The notes: a model not told the origin generated them from the sequence alone. DNA of 64,000 nt from Bos javanicus (GCF_032452875.1 NC_083882.1:61395614-61459613), one strand, 5' to 3'. Numbered from the stretch's first letter, positions 10,992 through 22,030 are shown. Translations and numbers: made by a program.

Positions 10992-11860
10992 GCAGAGGAA
11001 CCAGAGATCAAATTGCCAACATCCGCTGGATCATCGAAAAAGCAAGATAGTTCCAGAAAAACATCGACTTCTGCTTTATTGACTATGCCAAAGCCTTTGA
11101 CTGTGTGGATCACAATGAACTGTGGAAAATTCTTCAAGAGATGGGAATCCCAGACCACCTCACCTGCCTCTTGAGAAATCTGTATGCAGGTCAGGAAGCA
11201 ACGTTAGAACTGGACATGGAACAACAGACTGGTTCCAAATAGGAAAAGGAGTACGTCAAGGCTGTATACTGTCACCCTGCCTATTTAACTTATATGTAGA
11301 GTACATCATGAGAAACGCTGGGCTGGAAGAAGCACAAGCTGGAATCAAGATTGCTGGGAGAAATATCAATCACCTCAGATATGCAGATGACACCACCCTT
11401 ATGGCAGAAAGTGAAGAAGAACTGAAGAACTTCTTGATGAAAGTGAAAGAGGAGAGTGAAAAAGTTGGCTTAAAGCTCAACATTCAGAAAACTAAGATCA
11501 TGGTATCCGGTCCCATCACTTCATGGCAGATAGATGGGGAAACAGTGGAAACAGTTTCAGACTTTATTTTTTGGGGCTCCAAAATCACTGCAGATGGTGA
11601 TTACAGCCATGAAATTAAATGACACTTACTCCTTGGAAGAAAAGTTATGACCAACCTAGATAGCACATTAAAAAGCAGAGACATTACTTTGCCAACAAAG
11701 GTCCATCTAGTCAAGGCTATGGTTTTTCCAGTGGTCATGTATGGATGTGAGAGCTGGACTGTGAAGAAAGCTGAGTGCTGAAGAATTGATGCTTTTGAAC
11801 TGTGGTGTTGGAGAAGACTCTTGAGAGTCCTTTGGACTGCAAGGAGATCCAACTAGTCCA
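10992..11860 (+). pseudogene. BovB reverse transcriptase remnant
   Basis: This encodes the middle and C-terminal part of a non-LTR retrotransposon RT, with the block RQGCILSPCLFNL and the catalytic YADD box (codons 11380-11391). The endonuclease domain and RT N-terminus are absent. The frame is broken by TAG at 11048, a 1-base deletion near 11195, TGA at 11620, TGA at 11779 and TAG at 11854. At least two stops are C-to-T changes of family codons (CGA to TGA, CAG to TAG). It cannot make an active enzyme. The identification rests on motif order and on agreement with the two other copies in this window. Confidence 0.92.
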
Positions 11861-12159
11861 TTCTACAGGAGATCAGTCCTGGGTGTTCATTGGAAGGACT
11901 GATGCTAAAGCTGAAACTCTAATACTTTGGCCATCTCATGCAAAGAGCTGACTCATTGGAAAAGACCCAGATGCTGGGAGGGATTGTGGACAGGAGGAGA
12001 AGGGGACAACAGAGGATGAGATGGCTGGATTGCATCACCGACTCGATGGACATGAGTTTGAGTAAACTCTGGGAGTTGGTGATGGACAGGACAGGGAGGC
12101 CTGGCGTGCTGCGATTCATGGGGTCGCAAAGAGTCGGACACAACTGAGCGACTGAACTG
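10992..12159 (+). mobile_element. BovB LINE (RTE clade), 5'-truncated
   Basis: The last ~1.17 kb of BovB: RT palm region, C-terminal region and the 3' tail ending gactgaactga. It is flanked by a 12-bp TSD with one mismatch, aagtggtgcaag (10980-10991) and aagtggtacaag (12160-12171). A full BovB is about 3 kb, so the 5' half never inserted. The 3' tail matches that of the SINEs. Confidence 0.95.
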
Positions 12160-12214
12160 AAGTGGTACAAGTGTGTGTGCAGTGATGAGCTCCAGTTGGA
12201 GGATAAATGCAACT

Positions 12215-12440
12215 TCCTTTTATTAAGCACCTATTAGGTGCTTTCTGCATCTGTCCTCTCCTTAATCCTTCTAAGAGTTCTGCAAAAGGTAGGAATTCTA
12301 CTATCAAATTACTTATGAAGATGAGACTTAAGAAAAAGTTTAAGTCACTGATCTACTAGTTACAACCAAGTGGCTGAACTAGGATTTGGATTCAGAGCTG
12401 CCCCACTTCAAAGTTCATGCTCTTTCTCCTGACAAGATAA
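12215..12440 (-). mobile_element. MIR SINE
   Basis: Reverse-complement MIR: ttattaagcacctattagg, cttatgaagatgagacttaa, then gtggctgaactaggatttgg and a 3' part ending atgctctttctcct. Nearly full length. Confidence 0.8.
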
Positions 12441-12884
12441 AGAGGTGAGATGCTAGGAAATTATGTGCCATGCGCCCTGCGTCCCAGGAGAAACAGGTGG
12501 AGCCAGAGGGTGGGAGCCTGTTATTGCTTTTTTTTTTCATAACTGTATGACTCTGGAGCAATGACCATTTTCCCTTGTGCACCAGCTTCTCCAGGTATAA
12601 TATAGTGCTCACCTGTGATCTACCTGCACTGCCAGGTAGAGTTAGTTTGAGATCAACAGCAATAACCAAGGCAGCCCTGAGAAGCATCTGGGATGCTAGA
12701 GAAAAGTAGGATGCTCCAGCTCTAAACCTCAGAGCACAACAACCTCGGTGGCATGATCTATCACCCTCTCCTTCTTGAGCTGCTACCGTGCAGTCCTACC
12801 TCCTGACCCAGGCAGGAAGCTTCCTAAGGGCAGGCACAGCATCTTCCCCTTTTCTTGCAACCCTACAGTATTACAACTGCTTTT
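12441..12884. other. Unassigned DNA
   Basis: No gene or repeat recognised. A short T run lies at 12530-12537. Confidence 0.45.
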
Positions 12885-12897
12885 AGACACAGAGAGG

Positions 12898-13220
12898 GGC
12901 TTCCCAGGTGGCTCAGTGGGAAAGAATCTGCCTGTCAATGCAGGAGACATGGGTTTGATCCCTGAGTTGGGAAGATCCCCTGGAGAAGGAAATGGCAACC
13001 CACTCCAGTAATCTTGGGGCTTCCCCAGTGGCTCAGATGGTAAAGAATCTCCCTGCAGTACAGGAGATCTGGGTTCGATCCCTGGGTTGGGAAGATCTCT
13101 TGGAGAAGGGAATGGCTACCCATCAGTATTCTTGCCTGGGAAATCCCATGGACATAGAAGCCTAGTGGGCTACAGTCTATGGAGTTGCAAAAGAGTCAGA
13201 CACGCCTTAGCGACTACACA
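12898..13220 (+). mobile_element. Dimeric Bov-tA SINE (two heads, one tail)
   Basis: A first head plus partial BovA body (12898 to about 13016) runs directly into a second complete Bov-tA (about 13017-13220). One TSD pair, agacacagaga at 12885-12895 and 13221-13231, encloses both. The remainder of the first body does not reappear after the second, so this is a composite and not an insertion into an older copy. Confidence 0.9.
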
Positions 13221-13231
13221 AGACACAGAGA

Positions 13232-13905
13232 AGGAACACACTAAGCAGCTGTTCAGTAACAGAACTCCAGTGAGCGAGAAAGATTTAAGTAAAAAATGAC
13301 AAAGTATGTCCAAGAAATAGCAGAAGAATAATAAGTTAGGTAGAACAACTCAAGTGGCCTAAAACAAATAAACTGGGCAAGGAATATTTCCTGGTTCAGA
13401 AATATCCTGGGTCCAGATAAACTCAGGTTAGGCCCTTGTACTTCCAGATTCAGAGAAGAACAAACTCTCTAAACCTCTAAAGGCTTGCCAATCACTAATT
13501 ATATGGCAATTATTCTATTTTGGGCTTTTGCTAATGAGATCTGGGAAGTGTATTAATTACCCAAAATTATGGAAATAATTTCAAACTTGACTCTAGGGCT
13601 AGTTTTACTCCACTTAGGAAGAGAAATATAAATGAATGTACACGGGGTTATTTTTTATTAAGAAATAGTCTGAATTTGTTGGAACTCTAAGCTCCTATTG
13701 TAGACTTTGGTTTACAATCCTGGTTAGCATCCTGATACGTTGATATTTGAAGTTTCAGTCACATTTGCAGGGTCACTATTATTAGTACATTCAATAGACT
13801 ATAATTTCTAGAAGAAGGCAATCTCTTTCAACTGTGGTGTCCTAGAAATCTCAGTCACTGCTCAAGGAGAAGAGGTGAGTACGTGGGGCCTAGGACATAG
13901 TGGGT
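13232..13905. other. Unassigned AT-rich DNA
   Basis: No recognisable gene or repeat family in about 670 bases. Confidence 0.45.
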
Positions 13906-14280
13906 TTTCCCAGGAGGCTCACTGGTAAAGAATCTGCCTGCCAATGCAAGAGACGAAAGAGACATGGGCTCTATGCTTGAGTCTGGAAGGTCCTCCTCAG
14001 GAGCTCATGGCAACTCACTCCAGTATTCTTGCCTGGGAATCCCATGGACAGACAAGCCAGGCAGCTTACAGTCCATGGGGGTCACAAAGAATTGAACACG
14101 ACTAAGCAACTGAGGGAGAGGGCAATGGCAGCCCACTCCAGTACTCTTGCCTGGAGAATCCCATGGATGGAAAAGCCTCGTAGGCTGCAGTCCATGGGGT
14201 CCCACAGAGTCGGACACGACTGACTCGACTTAGCAGCAGTAGCAGCAGCAGCAGCAGCAAGCAACTGAGCACACTCACAC
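13906..14280 (+). mobile_element. Bov-tA SINE carrying a nested BovA
   Basis: Outer copy: head from about 13906 (gggttttcccaggaggctca), body, and tail reaching aagcaactgag. It is interrupted at 14115-14258 and its end resumes at 14259. The outer copy is more diverged than the inserted one, as expected from the nesting. Confidence 0.88.
14115..14258 (+). mobile_element. BovA monomer with (AGC)n tail, nested in Bov-tA
   Basis: Begins gagagggcaatggcagccc and ends in a CAG/AGC run (14232-14258). The TSD aagcaactgag at 14104-14114 and 14259-14269 is the outer SINE's own tail sequence, which proves the order of insertion. Confidence 0.95.
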
Positions 14281-14401
14281 ACAGGACACAGTATAGAAGC
14301 AAAAGAAGAGAAGAGGAAATGGTAAGCTTATTATTTAATGCATGCTTGTCTTCGTGAACTGCCTGCTATAGCCAAGCAAAAGCAAATTCCCTCAGATAGT
14401 A

Positions 14402-14440
14402 TGTGTGTGCTCAGTCACTTCGGTTCACGTCCGACTGAAA
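14402..14440 (-). mobile_element. Tail-only BovA insertion
   Basis: About 38 bases (gtgtgctcagtcacttcg, then gttcacgtccgactg) match only the reverse complement of the SINE 3' end. No body follows. Confidence 0.65.
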
Positions 14441-14504
14441 GGAATATGCCTTTGTAATTCAGGACCTGTTTTTGTGATGTCATAAGGAAAGGAGTTTAGC
14501 ATGG

Positions 14505-14915
14505 AAGGTAAGAGTAAAACTCTCAGTCCCACTTATCAACTATTTAACTGCCTTAAGCAAGTTACTTAGCATCTCTCCACCTCAGTGTTCTCAGGTATAA
14601 ATCAAGGTATTAATTGTATCACCTCCAGTACTTTGGCCACCTCATGCGAAGAGTTGACTCATTGGAAAAGACTCTGATGCTGGGAGGGATTGGGGGCAGG
14701 AGGAGAAGGGGATGACAGAGGGTGAGATGGCTGGATGGCATCACTGACTCAATGGACGTGAATTTGAGTGAACTCCAGGAGATGGTGATGGGCAGGGAGG
14801 CCTGGTGTGCTGCAATTCATGGGGTCGAAAAGAGTCGGACACGACTGAGCGACTGAACTGAAGTGAACTGAACAGGGTTAATGAGAGGCAAGATGTGTAA
14901 AGCCCTTGGTAGACT
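14505..14915 (+). mobile_element. MIR SINE split by a BovB tail
   Basis: Left part 14505-14623 (aacttatcaactattt-like region through gtattaattgtatcacct). Right part resumes at 14872 with cagggttaatgagaggca. The join reproduces the MIR consensus order across the insertion. Confidence 0.75.
14624..14871 (+). mobile_element. BovB 3' end, about 250 bases
   Basis: Starts ctccagtactttggccacc and ends gactgaactgaagtgaactg. This is a severely 5'-truncated BovB inserted inside a MIR. It has no coding potential of its own. Confidence 0.92.
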
Positions 14916-15385
14916 CTAGACCATGGATCAGTAGTCTCTCGTCTACTGGCCAAATCTCACGTGGTGACTGTTTTTGTAAACAGTTTCACATGGACACACC
15001 CATACCTATTGCATATTGTCTGTAGTTGCTTCACACTGCAGTGACAGATTTGAGGAGCCATAGCAGAGTACTCTTGCCTGGAAAATCCCATGGATGGAGG
15101 AGCCTGGTGGGCTACAGTCCATGGGGTCGCTAAAAGTCGGACACGACTGTGCGACTTCACTTTCACTTTTCACTTTCATGCATTGGAGGAGGAAACGGCA
15201 ACCCACTCCAGTGTTCTTGCCTGGAGAATCCCAGGGATCCGGGAGCCTGGTGGGCTGCAGTCTATGGGGTAGCACAGAGTCAGACACGACTGAAGCGACT
15301 TAGCAGCAGCAGCAGCAGTAGCAGCAGAGCCCACATAGTTCACAAAGTCTAAGGTATTTTAATATATAAGCCCTTAATTTTCCCT
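14916..15385 (+). mobile_element. Old hAT-like DNA element split by Bov-A2
   Basis: Left part (tactggccaaatctcacg, gtttttgtaaacagtttcac, tattgcatattgtctgtag) and right part after 15330 (cacaaagtctaaggtatttt) match an old mammalian repeat I remember as a hAT family. The name is uncertain. Confidence 0.5.
15066..15330 (+). mobile_element. Bov-A2 SINE
   Basis: Plus-strand BovA dimer with the CACTTT-rich linker (cacttttcactttcatgc) at about 15160-15180 and an (AGC)n tail at 15302-15328. The first ~30 bases of unit one are missing. Confidence 0.93.
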
Positions 15386-15444
15386 ACCCTAGACTCTAAG
15401 AGCACTGGGTGAATAATGATTCAGAGAACAGAAGAACGGGTACC

Positions 15445-15592
15445 TGTTGCAGCATTTCACAGACAAAAGACAAAAAACTCAATAGGGTTATGTTCCTGAC
15501 TTGAGATCGTGAAGCCAGGAAGTATCAGGCCCACATGAGGTCCCGACCATCTGCCTCCAAGCCCACTGTTTTCCCACTACATTCTACTGACA
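15445..15592 (-). mobile_element. MIR SINE fragment
   Basis: Reverse-complement MIR order, with the characteristic end accatctgcctccaagccca and ttcccactacattctac. Confidence 0.55.
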
Positions 15593-16640
15593 TGTTCATT
15601 AGAACATGATAAACCGCCAAGTCTGAGCCCTGCCGTCGAGTTCTGTGTGAGGGACACCCACTTGTAAGTCCCGCCAGCTTGGAGTCATCACACGGATGCA
15701 TCCAGAGGATGCTAAGAGATCCCACAACAGCCCTGCTTTCCAAAGTGGGTTCTGTGGAATGACAACAGGTCTTGGGTTAAAAGCAAGGTACCATAGTCAA
15801 GCACATTTGTGAAAAGCTGAGTGAAACTAAAGAAGTTGCAGGACTTGGAACTGCAGGACTTAAGAGCCTTCATTGTATCAGCACACACTGGGATGCTCTG
15901 AGAAGCGCTTCCCAAGTCAACCCCTCCTCTCCCTCTTCCTCCCATGAGTCAGCCAGCAGGATTGCTGGTTTTCAGCACATTCTCTGGGAAATACTGCTTT
16001 TTTAATTTGGCCTCAGAGATATTGTTTCCCTGTTTCTAAGAAAGGACTCTACCTCCTCATACCCAGATGACATATTTTTTAATTAATTAAAATAAATTAA
16101 AACCAAGGAAATGCCCTTTTAGTTACAGCTGAAGCATTTACTGACCAAATAGTTCCCAGGAGTTATTACTAGAAACACATGCTTTCCAATGCTGCTGAGA
16201 AAAGATTTAAGTAGCAGTTTATGCTCCTTCTAATCTTCCTAGACTTTCATAATTCTGGGTTGACCATGAGACAATCCAGATCATCTGTTCCATGTGGAAA
16301 ATCAGAAATGGAACAAGTGAGAGATCATATTTTTATACGACATTTGCCACAATCCCTCACTATGAGACCAATCACTTTGAGAAACATCTGTAATGTATGA
16401 AGTACTTACAATTGACTACAATCTTGCAGTAATAGCTTAATTATGCCTCCAAAAAATATGCCCCCCTCTTTCCAGGAGCCTGGCAACAGATCTGTGATTC
16501 TGTGGTTCAATCTCGTATTTCTCTCCCATTTTTGTCCTTTAATTCAATCCCAACTATGAAAGTGGGAAAAATTTCTAAAGCTTTTGTCCTCAAATGCTGT
16601 TCCAATGCTATGGCCTGCGTTGTTTTTGTCCCCTTTCATT
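15593..16640. other. Unassigned DNA
   Basis: No gene recognised. The 15720-15990 part may be an old repeat (tccaaagtgggttctgtgga) but I cannot name it. Confidence 0.4.
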
Positions 16641-16880
16641 GTTTTGTACGTTTCCCCACTCCTGAGCAGTCATCAGACAGTCGCCAGAACCCCATCCTCG
16701 AGCGAGGCTAGGCTGCCCTCCTATTCTCAGCTTAGCACTCTGCAACACTCATCACCCTTGAATTGCTTCATTATTAGAGTCTAAGTCCCAAGAGGCATAT
16801 CCTATTTATCCCTGTATCATCACAGTCTAGTCTAGTGCCTGGCACCTAGATGTTAAACAAGTATTTCTGCTGATCTCTGG
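16641..16880 (+). mobile_element. L2-like LINE 3' end
   Basis: Ends in the pattern gagtctaagtcccaagagg, cagtctagtctagtgcctgg, cacctagatgttaaacaag, typical of ancient LINE 3' ends. Confidence 0.6.
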
Positions 16881-16981
16881 CTCATTGAAATAAGCCACTG
16901 GAATAAGTCATTCCAAGATAGCAGGAAGGGAGCATTTCATATACATTCAAGGTATCTAGTTTGAGTAGAAATATAACAATT

Positions 16982-17430
16982 GTCAAAGTTTATGGCTTTT
17001 CCAGTAGTCATGTTCGGATGTGAGAGGTGGACCATAAAGAAGGCTGAATGCCAAAGAATTTATGCTTTTGAATTGAATTGTGGTGCTTAAGAAGACTCTT
17101 GAGAGTCCCTTGGACAGCAAGGAGATCAAAGCAGTCAATCCTAAAGGAAATCAACCCTGAATATTCATTGGAAGGATTGATGCTGAAGCTCCAGTATTTT
17201 GGCCCCCTGATATGAAGAGCTAACTCACTGGAAAAGACCCTGATGTTGGGAAAGATTGAAGGCAAAAGAAGAAGGAGGTGGCAGAGGATGAGATGGTTAG
17301 ATAGCATCATCGACTCAATGGACATGAACCTGAGCAGACTTTGGGAGACAGTGAAGGACAGGGGAGCCTGGCATGCATGCTGTAGTCCACGGGGTCGACA
17401 AGAGTCAGATATGACTTAAGAGACTGAACA
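16982..17430 (+). mobile_element. BovB 3' end, diverged
   Basis: Starts gtcaaagtttatggctttt (the FPVVMYG region of other copies) and ends cttaagagactgaacaac. It is more diverged than the other BovB copies here, with several indels, and is non-coding. Confidence 0.9.
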
Positions 17431-17817
17431 ACAGCAATGACAAGAGTTGTTGGGAAGCTGTAGAACACAGTGGGAAGAATCTGAAGAGGAGACAAACCAT
17501 CAAGCATGGCAGCTTAAGAAAACTCTGACACTTTGCAAGTGGAGAAAAACAGAAGAGTAGCCTCTAGACAGAAACACTTCAGGGGTGTTTTAGAGAAAAC
17601 AAGAAACAGGGCCCAGCTAATTAAGATGTATGATGTGGGAACTTAGTCGAATGAAGTCATGGCTGCCTGCAGAAAAGCCTGTGATAGGAAAAGAGCCTAC
17701 AAAATCAACAGAGAAACACGGGCTGACGGCACGCTACGTCAGTGTGGCAGGGAGAGGGGAAGAGACAAGACATCTCTAAATGTGACCAATTTCATGGTCT
17801 GATAAGGGGACCAGATA
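17431..17817. other. Unassigned DNA
   Basis: No gene or repeat recognised. Confidence 0.45.
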
Positions 17818-17830
17818 TGAAAATATTTTA

Positions 17831-17960
17831 TTTTTACTTATTTACTTTTCTTGCTGTGACATATGGCTTATAGGATCTTAATTCCCAGACCAGGAATGGA
17901 TCTCAGGACCCCTGCAGTGGAAGCTCTGAGTCCTAATGACTGGACCACCGGGGAAGTCCC
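17831..17960 (-). mobile_element. CHR-type SINE, internally shortened
   Basis: Minus-strand CHR of about 130 bases (ttgctgtgacatatggctt, aattcccagaccaggaatgg, gaccaccggggaagtccc) flanked by the exact 13-bp TSD tgaaaatatttta at 17818-17830 and 17961-17973. Confidence 0.95.
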
Positions 17961-18002
17961 TGAAAATATTTTAAAACAATGTGAAAAGTGTTGGCATCCA
18001 TT

Positions 18003-18064
18003 CATTACTTCACTCATTCAGTCACACAACGAGTGAAGTCACATTACTTCACTCACTCAGTCAC
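18003..18064. repeat. Direct plus inverted repeat cluster
   Basis: A 23-base unit occurs twice (18003-18025 and 18042-18064, one mismatch). The spacer carries gagtgaagt (18031-18039), the complement of acttcactc in each copy, so a 9-bp hairpin stem is possible with either copy. Confidence 0.85.
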
Positions 18065-18410
18065 TCTACACTCGTGCAGAGGCTGCAATGTCCACTTCCA
18101 CTGGGAGACTCTCAGAAAGTCACGTGCAAGGGGATAATTCAGCAGACTATCCATTGGGGCTCTTTTTTTTTTTTTTTAATATTACCATTAAACTTGGATT
18201 TCAATCTGCTTTGGATGCACCACCTGAGAAATTTCTCAGTTGCAGTATTAATATATCCCTTTGCTCACAGACACACAGACTCCTGAAACCAGTCTTCCAC
18301 ACCTGCTTCCCCATCCACTCTGTTGGGGATCTAGCAGGAAATAATATATTTTGAAAAAGTCATAAAACGGAAACGGCATTTCTGATGAGAAGACAGTAAA
18401 AACAGTTAAC

Positions 18411-18600
18411 ACTAGTGAGAGCTTCCTCTGGGTCAGGCACTAGGTAGAGTGCTTTAAAAGCCAGAGCTTACTATTACGACTTTTCAGTATCCGTATTGTC
18501 TCTGCTTCCAGCTGAGACATCTGAGACTGAGCAACGTTAAATAACCTGTCCAAGGTCACGTGGCCTGTGTGGGAGTCAAGCCCTGGTTTGCCTGACTTTA
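18411..18600 (-). mobile_element. MIR SINE
   Basis: Reverse-complement MIR: gggtcaggcactaggtagag, cagctgagacatctgagact, ctgtccaaggtcacgtggc, agtcaagccctggtttgcc. Near full length. Confidence 0.8.
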
Positions 18601-18641
18601 GGGTCAGTGTCCTGTCTCAATGAGCTCCTCTCACATTGTGG

Positions 18642-18760
18642 GAGGAGGGGAGGCGGGAGGGCAGGAGGGAGAAGAGGCAGAAGGTGAGAAGGGAAAGAGA
18701 GAAGCTGGAAGACAGACAGAATGAAAGGAGACAGGCAAGAGAGAGAGGTCAAGTGTTTCC
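18642..18760 (+). repeat. Purine-rich tract
   Basis: About 120 bases of mostly A and G on the plus strand (for example gaggaggggaggcgggagg), with scattered C. Confidence 0.75.
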
Positions 18761-18859
18761 CAGAGATGGCAGCAGAGACTGGAAGGGACCCGGACTTGTG
18801 GCCAGAGAGATGTGAGTTCCAATCTTGCCTCTACAGAATGGATTTAGGGAACAGGTAAT

Positions 18860-19075
18860 GGCTTCCCAGGTGACTCAGTGGGAAAGAATCCTCCTGCCAA
18901 TTCAGGAGACTCAAGATACACGGGTTTGACCCCTGAGTGGTGAAGATCCCGCAGAGAAGGGAATGGCTACCCACTCCAATATTCCTGCCTGGAGAATTCC
19001 ACGGTCAGAGGAACCTACCAGGCTACAGTCCATGGGGTAGCAAAGAATTGGACATGAGTGAGCACACATGCACAC
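18860..19075 (+). mobile_element. Bov-tA SINE
   Basis: Head ggcttcccaggtgactcagt, B-box region gggtttgacccc, BovA body and tail ending gagtgagcacacatg. It is followed by a run of 12 C and (CA)n at about 19078-19101. Confidence 0.9.
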
Positions 19076-19101
19076 GCCGCCCCCCCCCCCCACACACACA
19101 C

Positions 19102-19506
19102 TATGCTTTGCATGTAGTCAGGGGTAATAAACAGTAAGATCCCTTCTTGGGGGTCTTTTATCTCAAGAGAGTGATCAGTAACTAGTTGGATGGAATTCTG
19201 TCTGCTTGAAAACACTACCAATCAGTGTCGCTTCTCACCAGCAGGCAGCCTGTCTCACTATAATAAACAGGCAACTCTCGTCTTAAGCAGGGATGAGCCT
19301 TCCTTATGCTTCTCCCTCGAGCCCAGGTGATCAGCTCTCAATCTACATTTGCTACGTGGATGAATGCAGACTACTAAGGGCCACGAGATATTCTGGAAGA
19401 AGCACTTCTTTGAAAGCCGAATACATGTCTGCTTGTCTTCTTGCCATCTCTTGAGAGTTAAAGCAAAAACAATTACTTGTAAAGGAAATTGATTAAAGCT
19501 GTTGGT
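19102..19506. other. Unassigned DNA
   Basis: No gene or repeat recognised. Confidence 0.45.
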
Positions 19507-19716
19507 GGTGGTTGTTTAGCTGAATCGTGTCTGACTATTTTGTGACCCAGTGGACCGTAGCCTGCCAGGCTCCTCTGTCCATGGGATTTCCCAGGCAAGA
19601 ATACTGGAGTGGGTTGCCATTTCCTTCTCCAGGGGATGTTCCCAACCCACGGATGGAACACGCGTCTCTTGTATTGGCAGGTAGATTCTTTACCACGGAG
19701 TCACCAGAGAAGCCCC
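19507..19716 (-). mobile_element. Bov-tA SINE
   Basis: Minus-strand copy from the tail complement (gctgaatcgtgtctgac) to the head complement (cggagtcaccagagaagccc). Confidence 0.92.
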
Positions 19717-20888
19717 AAGTTTTTGGTTATGAGTTAAAAAAACAAGTAACAAGGCCAAATGGCTGGGAAAGCCAAAAAAGCAACCAAATAGGGTGTAATC
19801 ATAGTCTGAGATGAAAATTCTGTCCTCAAAGCACAGCAAAGTAGAATATATGAAATTGAGAGAGGCAACCGATGAGAGGCATGATTTGCATTCCACCTGC
19901 ATTCCAACCTAATGAAAATAAAGCCATGTGCTGGGGCAGGGCTGTCACTTTCAATTGCTCCAAATTGTTTTGCTTGTCTCACAAAGTGCTTCAAACATAT
20001 CAAATGCACTTGCCTTTCTGAAGAAGTAGTCCATAACAAGACTGGAAATTAATAGTGGTTTCTGAATTACTCTCAAACACACAACATGCCATCTTTTTTT
20101 TTTTTTTTAAGACAGAACACATTTTTCCAAGATGACCTAACTTCCACGATGGCTAAATCTGTTTAAAATAAACATTCCAGATAAACATTCCAAATAAACT
20201 CACCTCAGGGTTGACAGAAGAAATAAAATGCACATTTACTGTGATACTAAATAATGCTACAAGTTAAGATTTAGCAAGAATAAACCAAGTAACTCACTTA
20301 AAAAAAAAAAACATATATTGTAATCTTGCTCCATTCCACTTTACCTTTTGTTTTGATTTTTCCCCACTTGTTTAATTTATCTTAGTTAAAAAATGCTTAA
20401 ATTATTCGGTAATGCACCAAACCATTAAACAATCTCAGATGCACTCAAGACAACATTAAGTTCTTAGATCTTCATAACTGTGTATGACACTGAACCAGCC
20501 CCTGGACCACCTTAATTAAATTTCAGCACGTTCTCTGACTGATTTGTCAGGATCTCTGGGACTTGGTTGATCATCCACACTGGAATGAAAGAACAGCAGT
20601 TTCTTGACAGCAACCATGTTAATTTCTTTTTTTTCTCTCTGGAAATTGTGAAATTAAGTTTAGGGGAGACAAAACAGTCCCTTTATAAAGCTTTTGTCTT
20701 TTCTTTACTGTTCCCCTGACAACACCTAGTCTAGGTGTTCAGTCACTGCCTGAACGACCCAAAACAAAGAGACAGAGCCAAAGCCAGGCTGGCCTCATTA
20801 AATATCCAACAGGAGAACTCAGCAGGCGGGGAAGTGCCCTGGGTGTGTAAGGCTGGCATAATGGGAATACCGTTCAGTCCTTGCATAC

Positions 20889-20891
<3 letters not shown>
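19717..20891. other. Unassigned DNA
   Basis: No gene recognised in about 1.2 kb. Holds a T run (20094-20108), an A run (20300-20311) and two copies of aaacattcca near 20170-20192. Confidence 0.45.

Positions 20892-20925
<34 letters not shown>
20892..20925 (+). repeat. (GT)17 microsatellite
   Basis: Seventeen uninterrupted GT units, placed at the 3' tail end of the minus-strand Bov-tA that follows. Confidence 0.97.
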
Positions 20926-20927
<2 letters not shown>

Positions 20928-21125
20928 GTCCCTCAGCTGTGTCCAACTCTTTGCGACCCCATGGAATGTACCCCACCAGGCTCCTCTGTCCATGGAATTC
21001 TCCAGGCAAGAATACTGGAGTGGGTAGCCATTCCCTTCTCCAGGGGACCATCCCAATACAGGGATCAAACCCAGGTCTCCTGCACTTCAGGCAGATTCTT
21101 TACCATCTGAGCCACCAAGGAAGTC
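20926..21125 (-). mobile_element. Bov-tA SINE
   Basis: Minus-strand copy from agtccctcagctgtgtcc to the head complement ccatctgagccaccaaggaa. Confidence 0.94.
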
Positions 21126-21316
21126 CTTACCATAGACAGGAAATAAGGCTCAAAGGGTGACGTAATTTGGTAGAAGGTCTTTGACGAATACGTGGGCCTA
21201 AATTCCACACTTTCTGACTCCTAGGCAAAAATCTTTCCATTTCACTATTGGACTAGGGATCAGGAGACCTGGGACCTGAGTTCCAGTCCAGTCTGCCACT
21301 GATTAATGGAAACATT

Positions 21317-22030
21317 TTTTTTTAATTGTGATAAAATGCACATAACATAAAATTTGCCATTTTAACCAGTTTTAAGAGAACAGTTTGGTGACATGAAGCA
21401 CATTCATACTGTGGTACAACCTTCACCACCTTCCACTTTCTGAACGTTTTTATCTTCCCAGCTAGAAGTCTGTACCCATGAATTAGCAGCTTCCATGTCC
21501 TTCCCCTATCCCCTGACAATCACCATTCTACTTTTTGTTTCTATGAATTTGAGTACTCTAGGTACATCTAAATAGAATTACAGAATCTTTATTCTTTTGT
21601 GTCTGGCTTATTCCACTGGCATAATCTTTCCAAGGTTTATCTATGCTATGGCAGATGTCAGACTGTCCTTCTTTTTTAATGTCCTTCCATTTATGCATAT
21701 ACATTGGGATTCCCCCTGGCTCAGATGGTAAAGCGTCTGCCTGCAACACGGGAGACCCGGGTTCGATCCCTGGGTCAGGAAGATCCCCTGGAGAAGGAAA
21801 TGGCAACCCACTCCAGTATTCTTGCCTGGAAAATTCCATGGATGGAGGAGCCTGGTGGGCTACAGTCCATGGAGTTGCAGAGAGTCCCAAATGACTGAGT
21901 GACTTCATTTTCACTTTCTGTTTATCCATTCATCTGTCGTTAGACATCTGGGTCGCTTCCTCCTTTTGGTTAGTGTGAATAATGCTGCTATGATCATGGA
22001 TGTACAGATATCTGAATTCGTGTAACCTTT
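21317..22030 (-). mobile_element. Old L1 3' end, split by Bov-tA
   Basis: Reverse-complement L1 3' region (gataaaatgcacataacat, gaagcacattcatactgtgg, tatgaatttgagtactctagg) to 21708, resuming at 21926 with ctgtttatccattcatctg and gtgtgaataatgctgctatg. Confidence 0.85.
21709..21925 (+). mobile_element. Bov-tA SINE nested in L1
   Basis: Complete plus-strand copy with A-box region ggctcagatggtaaagc, B-box gggttcgatccc, and the tail variant ending gactgagtgacttcattttc. Confidence 0.94.

Noticed and set aside
14232..14258. CAG/AGC runs considered as stand-alone triplet expansions (also 15302-15328, 46976-46993)
   Set aside because: They are the normal 3' tails of BovA/Bov-A2 SINEs.
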